51,760 nucleotides of DNA, taken from the IMG/VR virus record IMGVR_UViG_3300028920_001945, positions 64,001 to 115,760 of that record. One strand, written 5' to 3'. The stretch's first letter is position 1; each line of letters starts with the position of its first letter. Positions 41,716-49,900 of the stretch are shown one piece after another. Position numbers and translations under genes: made by a program. The notes under the pieces were generated by a model that saw only the letters and a list, made by a program, of their open reading frames with translations, made no database searches and was not told where the DNA came from. The DNA is from a virus.

Positions 41716-43114
41716 AGTGTTCTGGGACAATTGTTATGAACCTCCCTGTTCCTATTGATAACATTTTTCCTGTTGTTCCTGTTGTTTTAATGTCTCTTGC
41801 TGGTAATAATACTGGTGGTGCTGTATAATCTATTTCCAATATAGCTGCTTTATTTGGGTCTCCTCCATAATCATAAAATGAAATAAAATTACTGGATTCT
41901 GTAGCATCATTTAAAAGAGCAAATCTAACATCATTATTACTTGCCCATCCATCTCTACTTATTATTTCCTGTACAATACTTGTTATAGATATAGATTTTG
42001 TACCGGCTGTCGTAATATTTAATAATTTATATGCAGTTGTTTTTGGATTGATATTCTTAGGTAAATCTCCATTTGCCCAAGGATTTGCATCATCAACATC
42101 ATGAGCATAAAGTTTACCTTGATTTGAACCAAATACCATAAGTTTAGTAACCATAATAAGTTTAGCATCATCAATAGTGGAACCTTGTGGTATCGGTATA
42201 GTTGGAAAGAACAATCCTCCATTAATTGTATACGGTACCGGTGGGTACCCGACAGCAACAGCATCAATGTTATACATCCATAAAGTACCAAAATAACCAG
42301 TCATATCAAGCCCATCATATTCATCACTTTCTATCTGCTCCTCTACATCAGCATCTATAATAGTTGGATAATCTACCTTATCAGTCCATTCCTTAATTCT
42401 AGTTATATTATTTGTAACGGTGCTAACTCTTCCAGTCCACTCTTCTGTAAACTCTAAAGTTCTGTATTCCTTTCCAGTTATTCCAGATATACTAGTGCCC
42501 TTGTCGGATATGCTATTGTTAATTTCCATAGCATGTTTTGTGTTATCCATACCACCTGTCTTTCTTCTAAATCTAGTCAGTGCATCTGTATCCTCAAAGA
42601 TGTTCCATGTAAACTTCTTGGGTGCTGTATCCTTCTTGATAACCTTATATAATGATAACTTTGCAGGTCTGGCATCTATGAAGAAATCTATATCATCAAC
42701 TGCATTCTTCCAGATTATCCTATTTTCCTTATCCTGAATGAACTCAGGTTTGATATTTAATGTCAAGTCCTTTATATCCACATCATTGATAGATTTTAAT
42801 TCAACATCTACTCTTCCCTTCTGTTTACTTTCATAAGAGTACTTTATCTTATCCTTGAATATCTTTAAATCGTAAGGAGCCTTATCAATAACAAAGTAAT
42901 CCCCTTCATCACGAATAGTTAAGTCTATTTCTTGCCATGGGTTCTTAGATTCTATACCACCTTCCTTATAATGGACTGGTCCTATAGTCTTTCTAAATCG
43001 ATGTTTCTTATTTCCTAGATTATAGGTCTTAGAACTGATGGTTCTTTTGTTTAGTTCTTCCTCTAAGCCATCGCATTTGACTCTTTCTGCTGGAAATATA
43101 CTTGGATTTGTCAT
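41708..43114 (-). CDS. Structural protein with DNRLRE-like C-terminal domain
   Basis: A 468-residue protein. The N-terminal 230 residues are charged and beta-rich (GPVHYKEGGIESKNPWQEID, FTWNIFEDTDALTRFRRKTG). They resemble the N-terminal part of virion proteins that carry DNRLRE-type domains. The C-terminal 180 residues show FFPTIPIPQGSTIDDAKLIM, KSISITSIVQEIISRDGWAS, VRFALLNDATESSNFISFYD and KAAILEIDYTAP. These match the beta-sandwich DNRLRE pattern (IPxGAxIxxAxL, then SxExxxxxxPxLxIxY). Likely a tail or capsid decoration with carbohydrate-binding potential. Confidence 0.6.
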   Translation of the reverse strand: MTNPSIFPAERVKCDGLEEELNKRTISSKTYNLGNKKHRFRKTIGPVHYKEGGIESKNPWQEIDLTIRDEGDYFVIDKAPYDLKIFKDKIKYSYESKQKGRVDVELKSINDVDIKDLTLNIKPEFIQDKENRIIWKNAVDDIDFFIDARPAKLSLYKVIKKDTAPKKFTWNIFEDTDALTRFRRKTGGMDNTKHAMEINNSISDKGTSISGITGKEYRTLEFTEEWTGRVSTVTNNITRIKEWTDKVDYPTIIDADVEEQIESDEYDGLDMTGYFGTLWMYNIDAVAVGYPPVPYTINGGLFFPTIPIPQGSTIDDAKLIMVTKLMVFGSNQGKLYAHDVDDANPWANGDLPKNINPKTTAYKLLNITTAGTKSISITSIVQEIISRDGWASNNDVRFALLNDATESSNFISFYDYGGDPNKAAILEIDYTAPPVLLPARDIKTTGTTGKMLSIGTGRFITIVPEHYE

Positions 43115-43142
43115 AATTATTAATTAAATCTAATATTTTGTT

Positions 43143-43154
43143 GAGTAAATACTC
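43143..43154 (-). promoter_or_regulatory. Short palindrome upstream of the 41708-43114 gene
   Basis: GAGTA-AA-TACTC is a perfect 12-base inverted repeat lying 29 bases before the ATG at 43114, in the 138-base gap between genes 43253 and 41708. It could be an operator or an RNA stem-loop at the 5' end of a transcript. Short perfect palindromes arise by chance in AT-rich DNA, so support is weak. Confidence 0.25.
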
Positions 43155-43211
43155 TAAACATAGTCAGCATATAGATACTATGGATGGCAGCAAAGCTACT
43201 TTATATTAACA

Positions 43212-43250
43212 TGTTAGTATACGGACTGCTATCCAATCTATATACTAACA
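43212..43250 (-). terminator. Ten-base-pair inverted repeat after the 43253-44182 fibre gene
   Basis: TGTTAGTATA (43212-43221) faces TATACTAACA (43241-43250), a perfect 10-bp stem around a 19-base loop, starting 2 bases after the stop of the fibre gene. No T-run follows on the - strand, so it may be a 3'-end stabiliser or processing site rather than a classic terminator. The remaining gap (43115-43211) holds no gene I can support. Confidence 0.4.
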
Positions 43251-43252
43251 CA

Positions 43253-44182
43253 TTATGCTTCAACTCTCCACCCTATCATTCGACTGCCAGCAGCTGTTAG
43301 ATGTATCTTGAACTGTGTGGTTGTTAAAGTATCTACTGCCCAACCGAACGTTACTGCTCCACTTGGAGTTATATCAACATGGGTTGGTAGTACTCCTAAA
43401 CCATGAGTTACATCATCTCCATCCGCTACACTTGACCATCCAGTTTTAACTTCTATGAATGCACCTTCTCTCAAAGCATTTGCAGATGCAACTGCCTTTG
43501 AGTATTCTGTTCCTGATGCTACTGCTTCTGATATCAATTGTGCAGAGGCAGCAAACCAATCATAGGCTTGTGTATATTCACTTCCAGATGCAATTTGTTC
43601 AGATAACTTCTGAGCTGATGCTGTAAACCAATCGTAGGCTGCAGTATATTCTGCTCCAGAACCTGCTATATCCAATAATATTTCAGATATAGATTGTGCT
43701 GATGCTGAATACCAGTCGTATGCCTCAGTATATTCCGCTCCAGAGCCTAATGCTTCTGAAATCTTTTGTGCTGATGCAGAGTACCAATCATAAGCTGCAC
43801 TATACTCATTACCACTTGCATTAACAATTGATAATTTCTGAGCAGATGCAACGAACCAATTGTAGGCATTAGTATATTCAGTACCTGATGCAAGAATCTC
43901 AGTGTGTGCATACTTTGCATTACTGGATATTGTATCGTAGCCTTTTATGTCTAAACTAACTCCCGTTTGACCACTAACTTGTATTGTACCTTCAAATGCC
44001 TCAAAACCTGTTCCGGCAGTTAAGTTGGCCCAAGTTATTTCATCTGCTCCTGCTAGAGCATCTATTCTAGTATCTAAATTACTAGATATTGTATCTATAT
44101 AGGATAAAGGTACAGCACTTGATGGATCTTCCTGATGTAGAGTAACTCCTGATACGTGAGCTGCTATAAAGGGTATCGTCAT
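43253..44182 (-). CDS. Tail fibre with tandem AYDW-SAQ repeats and GxxxVxHGL C-terminal domain
   Basis: A 309-residue protein. After an N-terminal region with IDTISSNLDTRIDALAGADE it has five or six copies of a 26-residue unit, SGxEYTxAYDWYxASAQKIS (for example ASGSEYTQAYDWFAASAQLI). Its heptad-like spacing suggests a trimeric coiled-coil stalk. One copy is lengthened by LLDIAGS. The C-terminal 70 residues (GWSSVADGDDVTHGLGVLPT, VDITPSGAVTFGWAV) form a compact head that also ends the 44219 fibre. RBS AGGAAAAT precedes the ATG. Confidence 0.85.
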   Translation of the reverse strand: MTIPFIAAHVSGVTLHQEDPSSAVPLSYIDTISSNLDTRIDALAGADEITWANLTAGTGFEAFEGTIQVSGQTGVSLDIKGYDTISSNAKYAHTEILASGTEYTNAYNWFVASAQKLSIVNASGNEYSAAYDWYSASAQKISEALGSGAEYTEAYDWYSASAQSISEILLDIAGSGAEYTAAYDWFTASAQKLSEQIASGSEYTQAYDWFAASAQLISEAVASGTEYSKAVASANALREGAFIEVKTGWSSVADGDDVTHGLGVLPTHVDITPSGAVTFGWAVDTLTTTQFKIHLTAAGSRMIGWRVEA

Positions 44183-44218
44183 ATTTTCCTATCTCTTTTA
44201 TATTACATATTAACTACA

Positions 44219-46795
44219 TCAGATTGATGCAGTCCAAAATACTTTTCTGGTACCACCAGCTGTCATATACACCGTTATATTTGTTTCATCAACAGCACAT
44301 GTTGTACCAAAATTAACAGAATAGCCACTAGGACTTGCATTAACATATTTTGGAATATCAGGTAGTCCATGAGCTATTGTACCTCCATTTGCTACTTCTG
44401 CATAACCAGATTTAACTAAATCTGAATTAGATGAAAATTCAAAAGCAGCTTTAGCATTTGAAGAAACATTATCTAAATAAGTCTTATTAACTAAACTACT
44501 TGCTGGAAATTTTGTGTTTGATTCAGTTTCTGTATAATATCTTCCATCATGATGATGTAATGTAGATGCATCTCCAGTGCCAGTCAGGGTATTAAAGTTA
44601 GTATCATCAGTAGCAGTCAAGTGATAATATTGACCAGCAATTCCACCCTGTATATTACTTAAATCATTATGTCTGGTAACACTACCAGCAGTAAATGTGG
44701 TAGACCAAGGAGTATATATTTCAGCGGAAGTTAAATCAGTAGAACCTTGCTCAACTATTATCTTGGCTACTAAGGAATATATTGATGTTATTGACTCTGG
44801 TAAAGGAGTTGGAATAGATGCAAGTTGTGCATCAGCTAAACTTCTACTATCCCTTCCATAAACAATACACGGTAAACCAGTTGGATCTACGTATAACCAG
44901 TGAGTTCCAAACTTTGAATTACCTATTTCTCCTAAGGTTCCAGTACCATCATCATAATGGTTCACATCTAAATGGATTTGTCCTGATAATTTATACCATT
45001 GATTTGGATCTGAACCTGCATTGGCTCCAGTTCTATAATAAGAATAATAACATTCATCATGTATATGACCATCAACCGTAGTATCCGGTATATCCTTATA
45101 AGTATAAACTCTCCAATAACCACTACTTGGAACAGTTACTGAACTAACCTTATAAATTCCATCATTACCAGTTGAATCATCGACATAGATATGTCTACCT
45201 CTATTTAGATGAGCATCCACTCCACCTGTAGCACAGAAATAATTTAATGTTGTATTTACACAGGTTATATCATGAGAATGCCCAGTATCAATTTCAGATG
45301 TGGCGAATCTGTTAATACCCTTCCAGAATATACCAGCAGTTACATTCAAAGCCAAATCTTCTATGGATGATTCCGAAGTAACCAAACCCTCAGACCTAAT
45401 TTGTCCATCCGTTTCTCCGAATCTTCTTTGTACCTTTTGGGCTATATTATCAAACCTATAACCACCATTAATTACCTGTATATCATCAGTTCTTGATTTC
45501 CATATTTGACCTATTGGAAATTGTGTATTACGATTAAATCCAGATGTTGTCTTAAATTTGGTTACAGGACTACCATTATTATAATCAATATAAATATAAT
45601 TAAGACCATATGATAATGCCATATTAGAAGATGGCTCTACATCGAATATCTTCACATCACCAGCATTTTGGTTTTCGATACGGGCAATTGCTACTCCTTT
45701 TGATACATCTCCTGTACCTAAATTAGAGCCACTTGTTAATATACAACCTGATAATACACAAGCTGCATAATTAAGGTCGAGAAGTTTGGATAATTTATAA
45801 TGACTACCACCAGCATTATCTGCTATTACATCAAATGAAGTTACACCAGAAATAGTTTGAGTTGATATATATGGAAAATTTCCTAATGCAGATGGATGGA
45901 ATCTATCTATAGCATTAGCGGATGTAATATATTGTTCATGGTCAAAAGTATCTGCTTCTAAAGAATCTATCCTATTGTCTATATTTCCTGAAAAAGTATC
46001 TATCCAGGTTTGATTATAAACACTAGAACTGTCAGCAAAACGCTCGATAGCGTTAGCACTAATTATATAATTATCAGAATTAAAAGAAGACTCAGATAAC
46101 TTTGAGGATGACTCTACAAACCAGTTGTAGGCATCACTATATTCATTACCTGAATTTGCTAGGTTGGATAACTTAGATGCTGATGCATCATACCATAAAG
46201 TTAGTGTATTTACTGCACCACTAACTCCCTTACCTAGACTTGAGGGATAAAAAGCTCCTGATGCAGCAGTACTATCTAACTTTGTATCTATTTTAGTATC
46301 TAAAGCTCCGGATATAGTATTTATGTAAGTTCTTATTTGAGAGCTTCCTGCATAATCATCATCTATGCTGGATTTAGTAAAGTGTATAGTAGAATCTTGT
46401 CTGTGAGTGCTATAAGAGCCTGATAGAGCCGATCCAAGTGATGAAGCATAGAAATCATCTAGAAAAGAAGAAGTCACGCCAGAGGGCTGGAAATTGGCCT
46501 CTACGTGGGAAATAATGGCCCCTGATATAGCATCAACTTCACTCTCGGTATAATATCTACTATCAAGCTGTCCAGCATTTAATTCAGTTTCAGTATAGTA
46601 TCTAGAATCATGAATATGAAGTGAAGTGTCTCCACTATCAGTTAAATCAGTCTTTTGAATGGATGTTAAGTGAATTGAAGTATTAGAACTATGACCATAG
46701 CTATTGCTAGAGATAAGCTCAGCAAAATCTACAAAATCGTCCCAATCTTGAGATTTAATTAAATCTCCAGCAGACTTATTATCATTAAATGCCAT
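44219..46795 (-). CDS. Large tail fibre, WN-type N-terminus
   Basis: An 858-residue fibre, the longest in the window. N-terminus: FNDNKSAGDLIKSQDWDDFV, the attachment motif shared with 21838 and 23985. Then HDSRYYTETELNAGQLDSRY and YTESEVD, a frequent fibre collar element that recurs near 780 (HHHDGRYYTETESNTKFP). FYPSSLGKGVSGAVNTLTLW and NSGNEYSDAYNWFVESSSKL follow. A central unique domain lies at about 330-720. C-terminus: GYAEVANGGTIAHGLPDIPK to KVFWTASI, the same head as in 43253. It is the first gene after the terminator at 46858, so it probably starts a transcription unit. Confidence 0.87.
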   Translation of the reverse strand: MAFNDNKSAGDLIKSQDWDDFVDFAELISSNSYGHSSNTSIHLTSIQKTDLTDSGDTSLHIHDSRYYTETELNAGQLDSRYYTESEVDAISGAIISHVEANFQPSGVTSSFLDDFYASSLGSALSGSYSTHRQDSTIHFTKSSIDDDYAGSSQIRTYINTISGALDTKIDTKLDSTAASGAFYPSSLGKGVSGAVNTLTLWYDASASKLSNLANSGNEYSDAYNWFVESSSKLSESSFNSDNYIISANAIERFADSSSVYNQTWIDTFSGNIDNRIDSLEADTFDHEQYITSANAIDRFHPSALGNFPYISTQTISGVTSFDVIADNAGGSHYKLSKLLDLNYAACVLSGCILTSGSNLGTGDVSKGVAIARIENQNAGDVKIFDVEPSSNMALSYGLNYIYIDYNNGSPVTKFKTTSGFNRNTQFPIGQIWKSRTDDIQVINGGYRFDNIAQKVQRRFGETDGQIRSEGLVTSESSIEDLALNVTAGIFWKGINRFATSEIDTGHSHDITCVNTTLNYFCATGGVDAHLNRGRHIYVDDSTGNDGIYKVSSVTVPSSGYWRVYTYKDIPDTTVDGHIHDECYYSYYRTGANAGSDPNQWYKLSGQIHLDVNHYDDGTGTLGEIGNSKFGTHWLYVDPTGLPCIVYGRDSRSLADAQLASIPTPLPESITSIYSLVAKIIVEQGSTDLTSAEIYTPWSTTFTAGSVTRHNDLSNIQGGIAGQYYHLTATDDTNFNTLTGTGDASTLHHHDGRYYTETESNTKFPASSLVNKTYLDNVSSNAKAAFEFSSNSDLVKSGYAEVANGGTIAHGLPDIPKYVNASPSGYSVNFGTTCAVDETNITVYMTAGGTRKVFWTASI

Positions 46796-46857
46796 ATAAT
46801 TTTAAACCTAATATAATTTAATTCTTTTTAAATTTAACAAAAAATAACATAAAGTCT

Positions 46858-46913
46858 AAAAAAAGATAGAGTTCCAAGCGTCAATGAAAAAAGATTAAAG
46901 TGCATTGGAACTC
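46858..46913 (-). terminator. Stem-loop with T7 tract, end of the head-neck-tail-tube transcription unit
   Basis: On the - strand GAGTTCCAA (46913-46905) pairs perfectly with TTGGAACTC (46877-46869), 9 bp, loop 27 bases. It is followed by TATC and seven T (46864-46858). It lies 48 bases after the end of the frameshift frame. This is an intrinsic-terminator-like signal; a T-tract would also serve archaeal termination. The 62 bases from it to the next ATG (46795) are very AT-rich and contain AAATTTAAAAAG, which could act as a TATA-type promoter element, though I cannot confirm this. Confidence 0.65.
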
Positions 46914-46960
46914 CCTTTATAAGACTCATAATATAAATTAAATACATAATAACATACTTA

Positions 46961-47164
46961 TTAGTGTCGTCTAGATTTCGCCTTTCTTTCTGCATCTTTG
47001 TAAGCTTTATATTCCTCTTCAGCTTTCCAGATTATATGTTGTTCAATAAATGCGACACCATCAGGATCTTTTTGTCTTCTATTTCCTAGTTCCTTTGGAG
47101 TGCAAGAAAGAAATTCACATACCCTTGCTTCAAGCTGACCTACTCCGGATTTAACGAAAGGATT
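46961..47164 (-). CDS. Tail assembly chaperone frameshift extension (T frame, no start codon of its own)
   Basis: A 67-codon frame, +1 relative to the chaperone gene, beginning just before its stop. It reads NPFVKSGVGQLEARVCEFLS, CTPKELGNRRQKDPDGVAFI, ending EQHIIWKAEEEYKAYKDAER. There is no ATG, GTG or TTG near its start, so it is reachable only by frameshift. The content (a WKAEEEYKAY helix with aromatic and acidic residues) resembles the T part of lambda-like G/GT pairs. The long fused product would have about 225 residues. Chaperone G/GT pairs help load tail tube subunits on the tape measure. Confidence 0.72.
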   Translation of the reverse strand, partial: NPFVKSGVGQLEARVCEFLSCTPKELGNRRQKDPDGVAFIEQHIIWKAEEEYKAYKDAERKAKSRRH

Positions 47165-47165
47165 T
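47151..47165 (-). promoter_or_regulatory. Probable +1 ribosomal frameshift site AAA-TCC-TTT-CGT-TAA
   Basis: The chaperone ends in codons AAA TCC TTT CGT TAA. Slipping one base forward at TTT-C gives TTC GTT AAA and enters the 67-codon extension. CGT is a rare Arg codon in this AGA-using genome and it is followed at once by a stop, so both slow decoding and a P-site Phe tRNA re-pairing (TTT to TTC) favour +1. A -2 shift would reach the same frame and cannot be excluded. Confidence 0.55.
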
Positions 47166-47642
47166 CATATCTTCAGCTTCTACACCGGTTCCTTTCTGAG
47201 TTTCCTTTATAACCTCAGTAATGAAGTTTTGGAGTGTAGCAAATGATACCCCATCTGTCCAAAAGTCTTTATCTAACTTTTTATCGACACAGATGTCTGA
47301 AGCTAATTCAGGTAGTTTGTCATATATATCTACCATTTTTGATAGAGAATCTGGATCCATCCTACCCTCATATATTGCAGCTTCAGCTGAAAGTCTCATG
47401 ATGGTCATCATTTGCTTTTGAGTTGGTCTTTTAGCTTTTATCATTCTTCGGGTTTCAGGGGAAGAATAAAACGTAACACTCAAGAGATCTTCCTTGTAAT
47501 CTCTTTCAAGTTTATCTCTTGTTGCTATTTGCTTTATTACTTCGTTAGCATCTCCCTTTTTCTTTTTATCGATTTTATTTTTAAGTTCCTCAAAATCTTT
47601 TGGGGGAGTGTCTTCTTTTTTGTTCTTTTGATCATCGGACAT
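47151..47642 (-). CDS. Tail assembly chaperone (G-like)
   Basis: A 163-residue soluble protein with a Lys/Asp-rich N-terminus (DDQKNKKEDTPPKDFEELKN). The folded part includes EDLLSVTFYSSPETRRMIKA, KRPTQKQMMTIMRLSAEAAI, YEGRMDPDSLSKMVDIYDKL and FATLQNFITEVI. The pattern (a modest helical domain ending just before a frame change, directly after tail tube genes) fits siphovirus tail assembly chaperones. Unusually, the tape measure gene is about 12 kb away instead of next to it. Function rests on position plus the frameshift extension. Confidence 0.7.
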   Translation of the reverse strand: MSDDQKNKKEDTPPKDFEELKNKIDKKKKGDANEVIKQIATRDKLERDYKEDLLSVTFYSSPETRRMIKAKRPTQKQMMTIMRLSAEAAIYEGRMDPDSLSKMVDIYDKLPELASDICVDKKLDKDFWTDGVSFATLQNFITEVIKETQKGTGVEAEDMKSFR

Positions 47643-47675
47643 AATTTTATTTTGCCTCCACGAAAAACATTAAAT

Positions 47676-48149
47676 TTACATCATACCTGGTTCGTCAACT
47701 ATGTATCTGTAAGGTGATCGTCTTTGCATTGATATTGAATAAGGATATAGCACTGTAAAGTCTACAGTTCCTTCTGTTATATCATCTGCAGTTCCTATAC
47801 TAAAATCGAACCCAGTAACTTGGCAACTTCTTAAATAGAAGTGTAATGATTCTGCACCACAGTTACCTGATACGCTCATAGGAACTCCTTCTATCATCAG
47901 ATTAGCTAATTTACCTAAAGCTCCCGCATGTAACTTACAAGCAGTTAGTGAACCTTCTGCTGATAAAGAGCCTGCTAGGAAAAAGTTACCTTTTTCTCCC
48001 ACTAATTCCTGTTCTGCTGTACCTTTACTTAAAGTAAGAGAAAAATCAGAAATTGCAAGAGTTCCGTGAGATAGCTTATTTGCTGCACCACCACTACCAA
48101 GATAGATAGTAGCATCTTCTCCTCTATATATTGTTGGTGTTCCGGTCAT
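47676..48149 (-). CDS. Major tail (tube) protein, paralogue 2
   Basis: A 157-residue beta-rich protein: EDATIYLGSGGAANKLSHGT, ISDFSLTLSKGTAEQELVGE, KGNFFLAGSLSAEGSLTACK and LRSCQVTGFDFSIGTADDIT. It is clearly a paralogue of the 48154 product (same GDFSLTL-GT-EQxLxGExGNFF core). This size and fold fit tail tube subunits of siphoviruses, which stack as hexamer rings. It follows paralogue 1 by 4 nt with a weak RBS, so expression may depend on coupling. Confidence 0.75.
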   Translation of the reverse strand: MTGTPTIYRGEDATIYLGSGGAANKLSHGTLAISDFSLTLSKGTAEQELVGEKGNFFLAGSLSAEGSLTACKLHAGALGKLANLMIEGVPMSVSGNCGAESLHFYLRSCQVTGFDFSIGTADDITEGTVDFTVLYPYSISMQRRSPYRYIVDEPGMM

Positions 48150-48153
48150 AAGA

Positions 48154-48630
48154 TCACGAATCCATTATACAATGCCCTTTATAGGTTAAAGCTTGTGGCA
48201 GAAGATGTGTAAAGTCAATACTTGCTTCAGTGATTGTATCTGCATCTCCAATTGATATATCGTATCCAGTTACTTGGCATGATCTAAGATACCAACTTAA
48301 ATATGTTGCATCTGAATCTGTTGATACTACACCAGATATTGCTAAATATTTATAAGTACCAGAATCAGTATCCATTAAGTTATCTAGGATATCCGATAGA
48401 CCACTAGTTGCAAATTTTGCAGCTGTTAGAGAACCCTCTAAAGAGAGTGAACCTTGATCGAAGAAGTTTCCTCTTTCTCCAATAAGATTTTGTTCAACTG
48501 TTCCTCTATCTAGAGTAAGTGAGAAATCACCAATACCCCAAGTAGCATGACTCTTATTTGTAAATGTTGGACTACCAGAATGAGCTGCTATGTAAACTTG
48601 TGCATTCTTACCTGTTACAGTTCCAGCCAT
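48154..48630 (-). CDS. Major tail (tube) protein, paralogue 1
   Basis: A 158-residue protein with GKNAQVYIAAHSGSPTFTNK, IGDFSLTLDRGTVEQNLIGE, RGNFFDQGSLSLEGSLTAAK and YLRSCQVTGYDISIGDADTI. The repeating beta pattern is that of tail tube proteins. The RBS ATAGGTAAATAAT precedes the ATG. Position between tail completion and the chaperone is canonical. Two tube-type genes in tandem point to a two-subunit tube or one tube and one tail-tip form. Confidence 0.75.
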   Translation of the reverse strand: MAGTVTGKNAQVYIAAHSGSPTFTNKSHATWGIGDFSLTLDRGTVEQNLIGERGNFFDQGSLSLEGSLTAAKFATSGLSDILDNLMDTDSGTYKYLAISGVVSTDSDATYLSWYLRSCQVTGYDISIGDADTITEASIDFTHLLPQALTYKGHCIMDS

Positions 48631-48683
48631 ATTATTTACCTATATTATTGCACATTAAACATACTAAATTGCCTAATTAAACA

Positions 48684-49082
48684 TTAATCATCATGGAATT
48701 GAGTGTGAGTATATGTTTGAGTTTTTCTATAAATTCCAAGTTCATCATCATAAGATTCTACATCAGATTCTTTTCTACAAGTTCCTGATATTAATACCTT
48801 AACTACTTCATCTCCAATCTGTAGTGTCTCTAATCTACTATTTTTTGAGTATATATCTATTTGAATTGTAGCTTCTTCTCTTCTAATTTTTGATCCAGCT
48901 GTTGATGTTCCATATCCCAAGTACCCATAGTCAGAACCACTTACTTGATTTATCGTTATGCAGGGGAAATTATCTTTTGTTTTTACCCATGCAACCTTTA
49001 TATCACTAATTGGTACATAAGAAACAACTGATGAGGAACTAGTGAGAAAACCTCTTAATTTTCTAGTTATATCTAGGGACAT
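48684..49082 (-). CDS. Tail completion/terminator protein
   Basis: A 132-residue protein: KLRGFLTSSSSVVSYVPISD, IKVAWVKTKDNFPCITINQV and RREEATIQIDIYSKNSRLET, followed by IGDEVVKVLIS. The order of a short helix, a PCITI strand and an ATIQIDIYS strand is the pattern of DUF3168/gp17-like tail terminators, which cap the tube and join it to the head. Its ATG overlaps the preceding stop as TAATG with RBS AGAGG. Confidence 0.75.
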   Translation of the reverse strand: MSLDITRKLRGFLTSSSSVVSYVPISDIKVAWVKTKDNFPCITINQVSGSDYGYLGYGTSTAGSKIRREEATIQIDIYSKNSRLETLQIGDEVVKVLISGTCRKESDVESYDDELGIYRKTQTYTHTQFHDD

Positions 49083-49579
49083 TAGAAACCTCTTAATGAT
49101 CGTTTAAGATTGTAGCTTATTACATTATTTAATTGACTTTTTATAGTGGGAGATTGTATTGCTCCTCTATAAAATGATTTTGGAGTCTGTAGAGTAAATG
49201 AAGATTTCCAATTATCTCCAGCTCCTTGTTGTCTTCCAATCGGAAAACCCTTCTTTTTTTTACTTCTAGCTAACACTTTACCCACCCCACCAAATTCAAC
49301 TATATTTGCATGATCAGATGTACAGTCAACTGTATAGTGATAAGACTTTTGTCTCTCTATTTTCCAATTGTCTTTATCAGCTATAGATTGTCCATCTATA
49401 GACAGATAAGGATTTTGAGATGAATTAACTAAATTTTCTATTGCCTTATCTCTAAGATGTTCACCTGCTTCTTGTAAACCCTTGTTTGAGTTTAAAGTTA
49501 GTCTATATTGTAATCTCTTAAGATTTCTGTAGACTTCCTTTCTTCCACTGACTCCCTTAACCTTTAGGAGATAATTCAT
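49082..49579 (-). CDS. HK97 gp10-like tail component/neck protein
   Basis: A 165-residue protein starting with MNYLLKVKGVSGRKEVYRNL. The EAGEHLRDKAIENLVNSSQN helix and DCTSDHANIVEFGGVGKVLA match the HK97 gp10 family (tail completion, VEFG motif). GFPIGRQQGAGDNWK and FYRGAIQSPTIKSQLNNVIS follow. Gene order (after head closure, before tail terminator) is as expected for siphoviruses. RBS AGAGGTAACATAA. Confidence 0.78.
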   Translation of the reverse strand: MNYLLKVKGVSGRKEVYRNLKRLQYRLTLNSNKGLQEAGEHLRDKAIENLVNSSQNPYLSIDGQSIADKDNWKIERQKSYHYTVDCTSDHANIVEFGGVGKVLARSKKKKGFPIGRQQGAGDNWKSSFTLQTPKSFYRGAIQSPTIKSQLNNVISYNLKRSLRGF

Positions 49580-49900
49580 TTATGTTACCTCTCTTAATAG
49601 AGCCTTTTTATGATGGAATGAACTATCCATTTCCATCTCCTTTACTCTATATACTGTGTTACTATAGACTACTTGACTATCTCTTGTTATTGAAGCTGAA
49701 GATAAACAATAGCAAGTGTACGTTACATCATCGAACAGCCCTGGATTTTCTATTCTATCCGCTACTTTAATGGGAACCATTCTACATTTAGTTGGGCTAG
49801 TTGATGTAGTGTAGCTGTATGTCCATTCACCTAAGGCATTCTGAGATGATGATCTCGTTCTTAGATAAATGTTAGTATTTAATAATTCTTCATATGTCAT
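49580..49900 (-). CDS. Head closure (head-tail adaptor) protein
   Basis: A 106-residue beta-barrel-like protein: TYEELLNTNIYLRTRSSSQN, ALGEWTYSYTTSTSPTKCRM, VPIKVADRIENPGLFDDVTY and YSNTVYRVKEMEMDSSFHHK. This resembles SPP1 gp16/HK97 head closure proteins, with the strand pair LGEWTYSYTT-TKCRM and a late YRVKExExD strand. It seals the portal channel. The HNH gene just upstream overlaps its start by 4 nt. Confidence 0.72.
   Translation of the reverse strand: MTYEELLNTNIYLRTRSSSQNALGEWTYSYTTSTSPTKCRMVPIKVADRIENPGLFDDVTYTCYCLSSASITRDSQVVYSNTVYRVKEMEMDSSFHHKKALLREVT

Noticed and set aside
43400-44000. Regular repeats that might look like a CRISPR array
   Set aside because: The repeats are in-frame 26-residue protein units of a fibre stalk; there are no invariant DNA repeats with unique spacers and no leader.
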